Shown: positions 8,823 through 17,853, counted from the stretch's first letter. The stretch is 64,000 nt of DNA from Leptolyngbya iicbica LK (GCF_004212215.1 NZ_QVFV01000006.1:209645-273644); one strand, 5' to 3'. The notes: generated by a model not told the origin, from the letters alone. Numbers and translations: made by a program.

Positions 8823-10334
8823 TCAGCGACTTTTAATCGAGTAGGCTTTCTTCGCTGGCTTTAAGCCTAACCCGCCCTTCGTCGGCAAGGTTGGGGTACG
8901 GGCAGTAACATGCCAAACGCGGCTGCCACAAAAATGGTTATACAGCGACACCATACCGATTAAGACTTTGAGCCAAAAGTAAACGGGTGACAGAATGCAG
9001 TACAGCACCCCGTGGCGGCGAGAGTAGGAACACGATGCGGGACGCAGTTGCATGGCGAGAGCGACCTGAAACATGACGCTGACCGTCAGCAGCCCCATCA
9101 TGATCAGGTTCAGGTTTTCAAAGGTGAGGTCACGGTCAGACATACTGAGATGAATACTCAGCATCAGGGGAACCACTTGCCACACTAGCGGATAAAATCC
9201 CTGGCTAAACAACAGCATCATCAGCCAGTAGGTTTTCTGTACCGGATCCAGGTAGGGCGATCGCGCTACCCGTCCCGTATAGATCCAGGCGACTTCCAGC
9301 CAGCCTTGGCTCCAGCGCTGCCGTTGCAGCCACAACCCCCGCAAATGAGTGGGGGCTAACTCAGTCGTAATAATCGCCGGATCGTGAACAAGACGATAGC
9401 CTTTTAGCAAACCGCGCACCGTGACATCAATGTCTTCGGTTAATTTCTTGGGCGAAAAACCCAATTCTCGTAACGCTGCCGTCCGCCAATAGCCGTTAGA
9501 GCCGCCAAACAGAGCCGTGTCTGCCAGTAATGAGCGTCCGTAGTGGCTGACCCCGTAGGCGCATTCAAACTCGACGGCAACCAGTTGCGTCAGCCAGTTG
9601 TCTCTGGCGTTACGAATAATATTCCGTCCCTGCACCCCGTCGTACTGGCCCTGGCCTAGCCATTTCCAGGCCAGAGTTAAGCAGTTAGCCGCAGGGTGGT
9701 GGTCAGCATCAAAAATGCAGGTCATTTCTCCCCGCACTTGTTGCAAAGCAGCGTTCAAATTCTCGGCCTTTGAGCGGCTATGGGCAACGGGTAATAAAAC
9801 CAAGTCAGGATACTGATGGGCTAACTGCCGCAGACGGGCCTCAACCGGGAGCGGATGCGGGGTGTTGTAAGCCAAAATCACTTCCCACCCGGCTTCTGGA
9901 CTAACGACCTGAGTCAACCAGTGATGCAGGGTTTCTTCGATGATGTCTTGCTCATTCGGCAAGTAAGCCGCGATGACGACCGATACAAAGGGCAAGGAGG
10001 CGATCGCGTCCGGTTGATGATCTTTGATTCGACGAGCAGATCCAGGCTTAGACCGCGTGACCTGACTCAGCAGTTGTTGAATGAATCCTCGCGATTGGCC
10101 AGTGCCCGATCGGCGATGGCGGTACAACACCCCAGCAGTCTCTCCATTGACGACCCCTAACCCGATCACGGCAACTACCAGCAACGATAGCTGTAGCAAC
10201 ACCAGGGTTTGCCCTCGGTTCAAAGAAAAGACGTAAACGCCCATCGGGGCCAACAGCAACCAAAAACTCAACCAACACAACCGTCTGGCGCTGACCAGAA
10301 CAGGCTCAGCAAACAGTGCCAAGCTTGGCTTCAT
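8823..10334 (-). CDS. Membrane family-2 glycosyltransferase, cellulose synthase-like
   Basis: 503 residues. Two N-terminal helices (about 18-35 and 42-62) precede a cytosolic GT-A domain (about 110-330), then three or more helices (about 350-460). Catalytic motifs of processive beta-glycosyltransferases are present: VSVVIAAYLPNE, the metal-binding FDADHHP, the acceptor-site TEDIDVTVRG and QRQRWSQGW (QxxRW). It should make and extrude a polysaccharide from a nucleotide sugar. There is no PilZ domain and no partner subunit gene next to it. The product could be cellulose-like, hyaluronan-like or another glycan. Confidence 0.88.
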   Translation of the reverse strand: MKPSLALFAEPVLVSARRLCWLSFWLLLAPMGVYVFSLNRGQTLVLLQLSLLVVAVIGLGVVNGETAGVLYRHRRSGTGQSRGFIQQLLSQVTRSKPGSARRIKDHQPDAIASLPFVSVVIAAYLPNEQDIIEETLHHWLTQVVSPEAGWEVILAYNTPHPLPVEARLRQLAHQYPDLVLLPVAHSRSKAENLNAALQQVRGEMTCIFDADHHPAANCLTLAWKWLGQGQYDGVQGRNIIRNARDNWLTQLVAVEFECAYGVSHYGRSLLADTALFGGSNGYWRTAALRELGFSPKKLTEDIDVTVRGLLKGYRLVHDPAIITTELAPTHLRGLWLQRQRWSQGWLEVAWIYTGRVARSPYLDPVQKTYWLMMLLFSQGFYPLVWQVVPLMLSIHLSMSDRDLTFENLNLIMMGLLTVSVMFQVALAMQLRPASCSYSRRHGVLYCILSPVYFWLKVLIGMVSLYNHFCGSRVWHVTARTPTLPTKGGLGLKPAKKAYSIKSR

Positions 10335-10852
10335 AGGCGTTGACTCACTTTTTAGGGCATCAAGGATTTGGCCCAGCTATATTTGATCTCTAATCTTATC
10401 TTTTTGATGTTCTTTCTTAAGATACTTGACATTAATCCAGCTGAATGGAGGCGATCGCTGGTTAGTCAAGCGTCTGATGGCGCTTCACCGTCCCCATTTG
10501 GGTAACTCGCTCCTCGCCACCGAGTTAGCACTGGTTGATTACCACACAGCACCTCACATGAATTCGGTCGCCCAGGGACTTCCAGAACCCATCATCAGGA
10601 GCCCATGAGCAGCGGCCTTTAGAACCGCTGGGGTGCCATGAAGCCCGGGACTCCGACATGACGAGAGTAGGAGAGCTCACCGGACTCACGCCATTACTCT
10701 GGTTGCTTTAAGCGCCCAGACAGCACCGCAAAAGGCCGATGAATAAATGTGCGAGACAAAATTTTCGTTTAGAAAATTACATGACTTTGGCACAGAAACG
10801 ACACAACCGCTACCTACCGTAGAAACCATCGAACGCAAAGGATATGAATTCG
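10335..10852. other. Gene-free stretch with a duplicated gene tail
   Basis: 518 bases between divergent genes. Apart from the repeat at 10680-10711, nothing is recognised. The small frame at 10426-10608 has no domain and no ribosome-binding site. Confidence 0.5.
10680..10711 (+). repeat. Direct repeat, copy 2 (orphan gene tail)
   Basis: 32 bases matching the 3' end of the DUF4010 gene (8630-8661) with two mismatches, including the TAA stop. Upstream bases are unrelated to the DUF4010 gene. A tiny frame from ATG 10658 runs into it. Confidence 0.8.
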
Positions 10853-11188
10853 ATGAAACAGTTCACAACCATCGTTAACTATGCCCTAAGTACCAGTGCA
10901 TTGCTGCTGCCCGTAGCCCTGATGATGCCTTCGGCCCAAGCTGCAGTCAATCAGAAGGTAACGCCCATGGGAGCCCAACGAGCCCTGCATAACCAGCCGC
11001 AACCGATTTTCACCTCGTCTCAGCCACAAACCCTGGCCGTCAACCACAAAGTCACCCCCATGGCAGCCCAACGAGCCCTGCATAACCAGCCGCAACCGAT
11101 TTTCACCCAGTCTCCGCCACCAGCTCTCGCTGTCAACCACAAAGTCACCCCCATGGCAGCCCAGAGAGCGCTTCACGCAGATCAATAG
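10853..11188 (+). CDS. Small secreted protein made of three 31-residue repeats
   Basis: 111 residues from the ATG at 10853 (MKQFTTIV). An AAAGGA motif at 10837-10842 is only one base from the alternative ATG at 10844 but 10 bases from 10853, which decides the start. A signal peptide ends at PSAQA|AVN. The mature part is almost only tandem repeats with the pattern AVN-[QH]-KVTPM-x-AQRALH, then NQPQPIFT and a variable S/P/Q spacer ending in L: units start at 10943, 11036 and 11129, 93 bases each, the third cut short. No cysteines and no known domain. Its function is unknown. Confidence 0.75.
   Translation: MKQFTTIVNYALSTSALLLPVALMMPSAQAAVNQKVTPMGAQRALHNQPQPIFTSSQPQTLAVNHKVTPMAAQRALHNQPQPIFTQSPPPALAVNHKVTPMAAQRALHADQ
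10943..11185 (+). repeat. In-frame 93-base tandem repeat (2.6 units)
   Basis: Units at 10943-11035, 11036-11128 and 11129-11185. Units two and three are nearly identical at the DNA level over the first 50 bases, so the expansion looks recent. Confidence 0.85.
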
Positions 11189-11284
11189 GGACGGGCAAAA
11201 TCCTCAGCTCAAAAGATTGATGGGTTGACTCTGCCAAGGTTCGTTCTATTGCTCAGAGTTAGTCCATCAATCTGCATTCAAGAG

Positions 11285-11348
11285 CCCCTAAACACAGACG
11301 TTTGAAGGGCACTGTATAACCTTCAAACGTCGTTCCACTGTTTTAGGG
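11285..11348. repeat. Long foldback hairpin
   Basis: Inner stem GACGTTTGAAGG (11297-11308) pairs perfectly with CCTTCAAACGTC (11320-11331) around an 11-base loop; an outer stem CCCCTAAACA (11285-11294) pairs with TGTTTTAGGG (11339-11348) with one bulge. There is no T-run, so it looks more like a small foldback element or structured RNA than a terminator. It lies in a gene-poor stretch (11189-11482) in which I see nothing else. Confidence 0.6.
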
Positions 11349-11482
11349 ATCGCGTTCTAGTTGGTTCCGTCACGACGGCACAGATCAACCTTACACACAA
11401 GCACCCCTCATTACTGGTCAACATTACTGGTCAACATTAAAGCTGGGTTGAACGAAGCAGCCGAGTTAAGGCTTTATCAAAC

Positions 11483-11674
11483 ATGCGCCATCATCCTCGC
11501 AATCGCGATCGCCCCCCTCGCTACCCGCAATGGCAACTGCTCTGTTTTGGCATTTTGGTCGGATTGGCCCTAGCGGGTCGATTGGTCGGCCTAGCCGTTA
11601 GTTGGGCACATTGGCAATCTGCTCAAAAAACCTCTCACCCAGGAACGTCGTCTACTTACCTTAAGCAAGAGTAA
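11483..11674 (+). CDS. Possible small membrane protein
   Basis: 63 residues: an Arg/His/Pro-rich start, one hydrophobic helix (about 17-42, with CFGILVGLALAGRLVGLAV) and a polar tail. A TTAAGG motif lies 11 bases before the ATG. No family recognised. A HIP1-like site inside the frame could make it a chance open frame. Confidence 0.35.
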   Translation: MRHHPRNRDRPPRYPQWQLLCFGILVGLALAGRLVGLAVSWAHWQSAQKTSHPGTSSTYLKQE

Positions 11675-11772
11675 ACATGTCAACGCTTGCGATCGCCCAC
11701 AACAGATCGCAGGCCCCCTCGTGAAGACAATGGAACCGCGATCGCGCAGCTCCCTTTCGACCCGTCAGCATC

Positions 11773-11949
11773 TCAAATAAAACCAAGATACTTCGATAAG
11801 CGATAGGCAAAAATGATGCCCAAAATGCCTCCGATCATGCCAAAGAAAATAGAGCTCAAAGAGAGTAAGCTACCGCCCCACAAAACGGGAAAGTAGCTAC
11901 CCATGGTGGAGCCCAAAAATGTTCCAATCCCAATTAATAAGCGATTCAT
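11773..11949 (-). CDS. Small glycine-rich membrane protein, 58 residues
   Basis: ATG at 11949, TGA at 11773. GAGGA lies 9 bases upstream of the ATG. Two hydrophobic helices, MNRLLIGIGTFLGSTMGSYF and FFGMIGGILGIIFAYRLSKY, with glycine-zipper spacing (G-x3-G) and a basic C-terminus. The GxxxG pattern recalls small stress-linked membrane proteins of the GlsB/YeaQ type, but the match is too weak to name. It stands alone on this strand. Confidence 0.65.
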   Translation of the reverse strand: MNRLLIGIGTFLGSTMGSYFPVLWGGSLLSLSSIFFGMIGGILGIIFAYRLSKYLGFI

Positions 11950-12370
11950 TGATGACAGTCCTCGAACCTGATGAATGTCACGTGTCAGCCTGAAGGACTA
12001 AATCCTGGCGGACGTATTTTCAGACCGCAAGCTTTGATCATGAAATGCGATTGAGCTAACCTTAAAGACTGGATGTGTTGATGCAGTGTTAAAGCTGTGT
12101 CAATGGGATGGCGAAAGTCATTCCCAGATCTCATGAGCGATCGCCTACTCGCCACCCCTTAAGCATGGCAACTCCATTCAGGTCGGCCTGTCATTTAAGC
12201 CGATTTCTGGTCATTTAAGACAAACTGAATATTGAGATTCGTTTGAGTTAATGGGGCATTTTTCGGATTATTGAAATCTTTATGTCAATGCCAGCAAATT
12301 GACATTCTGTTGACACACTATTGCCATATAGAGTCGTCATTTTAAGAGTGTTCGTATAATTTGAGCACTC
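11950..12370. other. Gene-free divergent promoter region
   Basis: 421 bases between the 58-residue protein gene and the PepSY-type gene. Two TTGACA hexamers lie 11 bases apart (12299-12304 and 12310-12315) and a TATAAT is at 12355-12360, but the spacings do not give a canonical promoter. Direct TTGACA repeats could be an operator; this is a weak guess. Confidence 0.4.
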
Positions 12371-12664
12371 ATGATGACAAGCACCAAAAATCTGCGACAG
12401 CTTCACCGTTTTCTGGCGCCAGTGATGTTACTCCCTATTGTCCTAACGGTTATCACTGGGTCACTCTTTCAACTAGGCGAAATGTTAGGCCGCGAGGACA
12501 GCGTCGAGTGGTTACTCGACATCCATAAAGGCAATTTTGGCATCATCGATTTGCAGGTAATTTATCCGTTCCTCAACTCACTAGGCTTGTGCTTGCTCGT
12601 CGCCACCGGCATCGTGATGTGGCTACAGCCGAAGCGTCGCTTTCAAAAAAAGCTCAATTCGTAA
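12371..12664 (+). CDS. PepSY-associated transmembrane helix protein
   Basis: 97 residues. First helix LHRFLAPVMLLPIVLTVITG resembles the first helix of PepSY_TM proteins (conserved His just before the helix, then TG-S-L), and a second helix (about 64-84) ends with basic residues. A short external loop with GREDSVEWLLDIHKG lies between. PepSY_TM proteins in other bacteria take part in ferric-siderophore reduction and can bind heme through helix histidines; here two histidines (LHRF and DIHKG) are available. It precedes the mprF-like gene by 18 bases and is probably cotranscribed with it. Confidence 0.7.
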   Translation: MMTSTKNLRQLHRFLAPVMLLPIVLTVITGSLFQLGEMLGREDSVEWLLDIHKGNFGIIDLQVIYPFLNSLGLCLLVATGIVMWLQPKRRFQKKLNS

Positions 12665-12682
12665 GATCGAGGCTGATCGCTG

Positions 12683-15403
12683 ATGCCGCTTTTTAGACTG
12701 GAAGTAGGCACCATCAAAAGTTCGAGAGAGGGAGGCATTTTGCGACATCCACTCAGCCATCGGGGAGTTGCGATCACCACTCGCGTCGGGATTTGGAGCG
12801 CCGCCGTGCTGACGGCACTGGTGGGTTGCGTCAATATCTGGTCTGCCGCAACCCCAAGTCTGCCCGCTCGCTTAGCCTGGCTAGAGCAGTTTTTGCCCCT
12901 CGAAGTCAGGGCCGGGGGCCATCTATTTGCAGCGTTGAGCGGCTTTTTCTTGCTGGCGCTGGCGGCTAATTTGCTGCGGCGCAAGCGGCTGGCTTGGTGG
13001 TTGACGGTGGGGTTGCTGGGGGTCTCCATTCTGAGTCACCTGGTCAAAGGATTGGACTACGAAGAAGGCTTGCTGGCACTGGTGTTACTGTTCCAGCTCC
13101 TGTGGTTGCGGCCGGTCTTCACGGCTCAGTCCGATCGCCCCTCCATCGTGCAGGGCTTGCGAGTCCTCATCGGGGCGGTGCTCTTTATTCTGGCCTATGG
13201 CACGTTGGGGTTTTGGCTCCAAGAGCGTCAGTATGCCGCTGCTTTTAGCTTTGCCGCAGCGATCGCCCAAACGCTAGCGATGTTTTTCACCGCTGACAGT
13301 GGCGGACTGCAACCGATGACCCGTTTTGGGCGCTACTTTGCCGCGTCGATCTACGGGGTCAGCTTTGTCACCTTGCTCTATGCCGTCTGGATGCTGTTTC
13401 GCCCCGTCATTTTTCGCGGGGCCGCCAGTGAAGAAGAGCGGCAACGGGCACAAGCGATTGTCGAGCAGCATGGGCGATCGTCTCTGGCGCGATTTGCCTT
13501 GCTAGAGGACAAGTCCTACTACTTCAGTCCCTCAGGGCAATCGGTCATTGCCTACGTGCCCAAGGGCAGGGGCGCGGTGGCGCTGGGTGATCCGATTGGG
13601 CCAGCCAGCGATCGCCAGGAAACCATCCTGGGTTTTCGCACCTTTTGCAGTCGCAACGACTGGCACCCGGCGTTTTATCAAACGCTGCCCGACGATGTGA
13701 GCCTCTACCGTTCCTTGGGCTTTCGGGTGCTGAAAATTGGCGAAGAGGCGATCGTGGATTTGCACCGCTTCACGTTAGAGGGAAAAGCGGGCCGGAATTT
13801 GCGCACCGCCATGAACAAGTTCACCAAGCAGGGCTATCGGGTGCAGTACTATCCGCCGCCGATCAGTCCCGAACTGCTGGCAGAACTGCAGGCGATCAGC
13901 GACGACTGGCTCGACTCCGTGCAGGGAGCGGAAAAGAAGTTTTCTCTCGGCTGGTTTGACCCAGACTATCTACGAGACTGCGAAATTGCCGTCGTGGAAG
14001 ATCCTCAGGGTACGCCCCTCGCCTTCGCCAACTTGATTCCGGAGTATCAGCTCAACGAAGCCACCATTGACCTGATGCGCCACCATCGCGGCTTAGAACG
14101 GGGCGTGATGGACTACCTGTTCACCTCGCTGTTGCAGCATTGCAAAGGGCAGGGCTTTGACACCTTTAACTTAGGGCTGGTCGTGCTTTCAGGCGTAGGC
14201 GCAGATCCTCAAGCGCCACCGCTAGAAAAAGGCATGCACTACCTCTATGAGCACCTCAACCAGTTCTACAACGTGCAAGGTTTACGGACTTACAAAGAGA
14301 AGTTTCAGCCGCGTTGGGAGCCGCGTTATTTTGTCTACCCGCGCCTGGCCGCCCTGCCTGATGTGGTGGTAGCGCTGGTGCGGGCTGATTCGGGCGATCG
14401 CCTGCAAGACTACTTCGGCGCGGAGTTCTTTAGTATGCCGCTGACCACTGGCCTGAAACAATTGTCACGGCTGGGGCCAATACTGCTCAGCCTGGGCTTA
14501 TTTGCCCTGTCAGGGTGGGCCATCAGCCACGAATTGCGCCAATACAGTCTGCCAGACATTCTCAGCAGCATTGCGACCATCCCCAGCTGGGCGTTGGCCC
14601 TGGCGATCGCCCTCACCGTCATGAACTACGTCTTTCTCACCGGCTACGATACTCTGGCGACCTATTTTGTGCGCCATCCCCTACCCTACCGCCAAACAGC
14701 CTTAGCAGCATTCATCAGCTACGCCATCAGCAACAGCGTGGGCTTCGCCTTGCTCAGCGGTAGCGCCATTCGCTATCGCTTTTACACCGCATGGGGACTG
14801 ACACCAGGCCAAATTGGACAAATCATCGCCTTTTGCAACCTCAGTTTTTGGCTTGGGTTATTTGCGATCGGGGGGCTGGTGTTTGCCGTAGAACCGCTGT
14901 CAGTACCGGGAATTTTGCACTTGCCCTTTGATACGGTGCATCCCCTCGGCCTCATCTTTTTGAGCAGCATTGCCGCCTACCTCATCCTCAGTCGCTTTAG
15001 CCACCGCCCCCTCAAACTGCGGAGTTGGGTAATGCCCCACTTACCGATACCCCTTGCCTTAGCGCAAATTACTGTCGCTGCCTGCGATTGGGCCTTGGCC
15101 GCCGCCGTGCTGTATGTGCTGTTGCCCACTCCCCCTGGGGTGAACTATGGCATCTTTTTCGGTAGTTACCTGCTGGCCCAAATCGCGGGCGTGATTAGCA
15201 ATGTGCCAGGCGGTTTAGGCGTGTTTGAAACGGTGCTGCTACTCCTGCTCTCGCCACCCATACCCTCAGAACAATTGCTCGGCGCGCTCCTGGTATATCG
15301 GGCAGTCTACTATCTCTTACCCTTGGGGTTAGGTGCAGGGTTGCTAGGTCTTTATGAGCTACGGCAGCACCAAACGATCAACTCAGTTCAGTCAAAGTCA
15401 TGA
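12683..15403 (+). CDS. MprF-like lysylphosphatidylglycerol synthase/flippase with rearranged domain order
   Basis: 906 residues. Order seen: six or seven membrane helices (about 30-250), a DUF2156 aminoacyl-phospholipid synthase domain (about 250-575: VAYVPKGRGAVALGDPIG-like stretch, EDKSYYFSPSG, GRNLRTAMNKF, FQPRWEPRYFVYP), then eight or so helices (about 600-895) of the UPF0104 flippase type (LTGYDTLATYFVRHPLPYR, SNSVGFALLSGSAIRYR, SNVPGGLGVFE). In Staphylococcus MprF the flippase helices come first and the synthase last. The enzyme moves an amino acid from a charged tRNA to phosphatidylglycerol and flips the lipid, which lowers surface negative charge. A GAGG lies 11 bases before the ATG. 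Confidence 0.88.
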   Translation: MPLFRLEVGTIKSSREGGILRHPLSHRGVAITTRVGIWSAAVLTALVGCVNIWSAATPSLPARLAWLEQFLPLEVRAGGHLFAALSGFFLLALAANLLRRKRLAWWLTVGLLGVSILSHLVKGLDYEEGLLALVLLFQLLWLRPVFTAQSDRPSIVQGLRVLIGAVLFILAYGTLGFWLQERQYAAAFSFAAAIAQTLAMFFTADSGGLQPMTRFGRYFAASIYGVSFVTLLYAVWMLFRPVIFRGAASEEERQRAQAIVEQHGRSSLARFALLEDKSYYFSPSGQSVIAYVPKGRGAVALGDPIGPASDRQETILGFRTFCSRNDWHPAFYQTLPDDVSLYRSLGFRVLKIGEEAIVDLHRFTLEGKAGRNLRTAMNKFTKQGYRVQYYPPPISPELLAELQAISDDWLDSVQGAEKKFSLGWFDPDYLRDCEIAVVEDPQGTPLAFANLIPEYQLNEATIDLMRHHRGLERGVMDYLFTSLLQHCKGQGFDTFNLGLVVLSGVGADPQAPPLEKGMHYLYEHLNQFYNVQGLRTYKEKFQPRWEPRYFVYPRLAALPDVVVALVRADSGDRLQDYFGAEFFSMPLTTGLKQLSRLGPILLSLGLFALSGWAISHELRQYSLPDILSSIATIPSWALALAIALTVMNYVFLTGYDTLATYFVRHPLPYRQTALAAFISYAISNSVGFALLSGSAIRYRFYTAWGLTPGQIGQIIAFCNLSFWLGLFAIGGLVFAVEPLSVPGILHLPFDTVHPLGLIFLSSIAAYLILSRFSHRPLKLRSWVMPHLPIPLALAQITVAACDWALAAAVLYVLLPTPPGVNYGIFFGSYLLAQIAGVISNVPGGLGVFETVLLLLLSPPIPSEQLLGALLVYRAVYYLLPLGLGAGLLGLYELRQHQTINSVQSKS

Positions 15404-15692
15404 GGGTTCGGGTGCTAGGGCATCGATATCTGAATCAGCGCCTGGGGGCGATCGCTCATTATTCTTAAAAGTTCATAGCCCCGCTAACGGTATGCCCCTC
15501 CCCCCGATGCGCATAGGCATGTCCTCATGCAGTGCGTTACTTTACCGATCGAATAAAGCGCTGTGCATAGCTGCTGGTTTAAGCAACTGACCGATTGAGC
15601 TGCTGGGCAAATTACCAACGGTTCTGAATGAGGCCATCAGCAATATCTCCGTTTTATATCAAATCAAACCCACTGAGAGGAGAGTAAACGTT

Positions 15693-16292
15693 ATGGCGTA
15701 TGAGCTGCCCACACTACCTTACGACTACACAGCACTGGAGCCCCATATCTCCAAAAGCACGTTGGAGTTTCACCATGACAAGCATCACGCCGCTTATGTC
15801 ACAAAGTTCAATGCCGCAGTCGAAGGCTCGGACCTCGACTGCAAACCCATTGAGGATGCGATCAAGACTTTAGCGAAAGATCCTGAAAAAAGTGGCGTTT
15901 TTAACAATGCCGCCCAGGCCTGGAACCACACGTTTTACTGGCACAGCATGAAGCCCAGTGGCGGCGGCATGCCTCAGGGCGAGCTGGCCAAGAAAATCGA
16001 GGCTGATTTTGGCAGCTATGAAAAGTTTGCTGAGGCGTTTAAGAATGCCGGGGCAACTCAGTTTGGCAGTGGTTGGGCCTGGCTGGTGTTGGATGGAAAT
16101 ACTCTCAAAGTCACCAAAACCCTGAATGCTGATAATCCCCTCACTGCCGGACAAGTTCCCCTAATCACGATGGATGTCTGGGAGCATGCCTACTATTTGG
16201 ATTATCAGAATAAGCGCCCCGACTACATCGGCGCGTTCTTAGGCAGTTTAGTGAACTGGGATTTTGCTGCTAAGAATCTAGCAGCGGCTTAG
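15693..16292 (+). CDS. sodB: Iron superoxide dismutase
   Basis: 199 residues. It converts superoxide to O2 and H2O2 in the cytosol. Metal ligands are visible in LEFHHDKHHAAYV (His), NHTFYWHSM (His) and DVWEHAYYLDYQNKRPDYI (Asp and His). The AQFGSGW-type stretch (QFGSGWAWLV) and overall length fit the Fe type rather than the Mn type. A GAGAGGAGAG ribosome-binding region precedes the ATG. It has its own strong terminator and looks monocistronic; the 289 bases upstream hold no gene. Confidence 0.97.
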   Translation: MAYELPTLPYDYTALEPHISKSTLEFHHDKHHAAYVTKFNAAVEGSDLDCKPIEDAIKTLAKDPEKSGVFNNAAQAWNHTFYWHSMKPSGGGMPQGELAKKIEADFGSYEKFAEAFKNAGATQFGSGWAWLVLDGNTLKVTKTLNADNPLTAGQVPLITMDVWEHAYYLDYQNKRPDYIGAFLGSLVNWDFAAKNLAAA

Positions 16293-16312
16293 AAGTCATT
16301 GAATTTGCTCAT

Positions 16313-16340
16313 GGCTCTATCGTTCTGATAGAGCCGTTTT
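16313..16340 (+). terminator. Intrinsic terminator of sodB
   Basis: GGCTCTATC (16313-16321), loop GTTCT, GATAGAGCC (16327-16335), then GTTTTCTTG. Nine perfect pairs plus a T-rich tail, 20 bases after the sodB stop. Confidence 0.9.
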
Positions 16341-16376
16341 CTTGCTCGCATTTCAGGTTATTGCAGGTTATTGATC

Positions 16377-16586
16377 GTGATATTACAACCCGATTATCCC
16401 CAAATTATTTGGTCATTTGAATATCGCGGCTGGACACTCGAAGTTGACCGTAGCGACACCGACGGTCAGGAAGTATATGCCGTTTGGGCAAATAATAGTG
16501 TCGGATGCGCGATCGCGGTGCCCCGAGCAACGACGAAAGAAGAAGCAATTCGACGCGGGAAGCAGTACGTAGACCGCCGCCTCTAA
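16377..16586 (+). CDS. Small conserved-looking hypothetical protein
   Basis: 69 residues from GTG 16377; an AGG lies 10 bases upstream, whereas the TTG at 16371 is only 4 bases from it. The sequence looks like a small alpha/beta fold: QPDYPQIIWSFEYRGW, VYAVWANNSVGCAIAVP and a basic helix TTKEEAIRRGKQYVDRRL. No known domain is recognised. It follows the sodB terminator directly. Confidence 0.55.
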   Translation: MILQPDYPQIIWSFEYRGWTLEVDRSDTDGQEVYAVWANNSVGCAIAVPRATTKEEAIRRGKQYVDRRL

Positions 16587-16964
16587 AAGTTCGCCGCCTC
16601 TTAACGCCTACTTTTAACAAGCTGACCGCAGGCCCTTTTCGTTCAAATACAATCACTGGATGCTCTGGCTATGGCTTGCCGCGATCGCGACGCAGCCGCC
16701 TGCAGCCGGGTCAAAGTCTCCACCGCCACACATTGGGATTTTGGCCAGGATATCTCCGGTCTGGACTACACCATCGCGATCGCCCCCAGGCGAGGCCGCT
16801 GCTCATCCCGGCAAACTGACGTCTTGTCGTCTTGTAGCAGAACTGTCGTTTTCGCCTATCATTTATGTGCACCAGATGAGGCGTTACCGCCACGCTGCCG
16901 CTAAGTTCAGCTCAGTGATGTGGGTACCCTCGTGAATGATGATCACCCGACACTAGGTACTGTC
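16587..16964. other. Gene-free stretch
   Basis: 378 bases. Several overlapping frames exist in both directions but none has a domain or ribosome-binding site. It should hold the promoter of the zinc-ribbon/FHA gene. Confidence 0.5.
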
Positions 16965-17786
16965 ATGATCGTTTGCCCTAACTGTAATCATCAAAATCCT
17001 GATGGTGCAGTCCAGTGTGAGGCTTGCTATACCCCCTTGCCAGTGCTGGCGACTTGCCCCAGTTGCCAAGCAACAGTGCAGTCAGACGCAAGCTTTTGTG
17101 GGCAATGTGGGTTTGACCTCAGGACGGTGAGCCCTGCGGCCAGTCAATCGGCGAGTACTGTGCCCAGTGCGGAGAGCGCTAGTGAACCAGATTACGAAGC
17201 CACGGTGCCCGGCATTGATGACGATGTCGAAATTCCTGAATTGTTGCCGCCCGAGCCCTTAATCGCAACGGCCCCGGCTGCCCCCCCGACCGAAGCGGCC
17301 AGCCCGCCAGGACCACCACCGCCCCTGCCCGAGACACCCCCCAGTATTGCGGCACCGCTTGAGAACGGGCCAAATGAGCCCATGACGGCTCCGCCGGCAC
17401 CTTTACCAACCAGTCCGGGGGCCGGAGCGGCAAATCTGGGTTCAACGCAGCTACAAATTAATCAAGCCAAGCTGTTGCACGTTCAGACCAACACGACGCT
17501 GGAGCTACCGCCGCAGTTAACCATCATTCATCTGGGGAAGCCCAACGATCGCATTCCCCCAACCATTGACGTGTCAGGGTTCCCTGATTCAGAAATTGTT
17601 TCACGGGTCCACGCCAACCTTCGAGTTGAGGGCGACATCTACTACATTGAAGACGTGGGCAGCTCTAACGGCACCTATGTCAACAACATGCCGTTACCCC
17701 CAGGTAACCGTCACCGACTGCGGGCGGGCGATCGCATCGCCCTGGGTAAAGGAGATAAAGTTACTTTTATTTTCCAGTCTGGCTAA
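16965..17786 (+). CDS. Double zinc-ribbon and FHA domain protein
   Basis: 273 residues from ATG 16965 (MIVCPNCNHQNPDG); a longer frame from 16920 has no better start. Two zinc ribbons at 1-55: CPNC...CEAC and CPSC...CGQC. A long Pro/Ala/Glu-rich linker (about 60-160) follows, then an FHA domain (about 170-272) with SEIVSRVHANLRV and DVGSSNGTYVNNMPL, which are the phosphothreonine-binding Arg/Ser-x-x-His and Asn-Gly-Thr elements. It is probably a signalling adaptor reading Ser/Thr kinase output. It leads a row of three genes on this strand. Confidence 0.88.
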   Translation: MIVCPNCNHQNPDGAVQCEACYTPLPVLATCPSCQATVQSDASFCGQCGFDLRTVSPAASQSASTVPSAESASEPDYEATVPGIDDDVEIPELLPPEPLIATAPAAPPTEAASPPGPPPPLPETPPSIAAPLENGPNEPMTAPPAPLPTSPGAGAANLGSTQLQINQAKLLHVQTNTTLELPPQLTIIHLGKPNDRIPPTIDVSGFPDSEIVSRVHANLRVEGDIYYIEDVGSSNGTYVNNMPLPPGNRHRLRAGDRIALGKGDKVTFIFQSG

Positions 17787-17853
17787 GTAGTTTACGCTTA
17801 AGCTAATTTCCAGCTCATGCCAGCAGTTTGCTATCGCCTATAGGTTGAGAGAT

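Noticed and set aside
12299..12360. Sigma-70 promoter built from TTGACA at 12299 or 12310 and TATAAT at 12355
   Set aside because: The spacings are far from 16-18 bases and the TATAAT is only 10 bases before the start codon.
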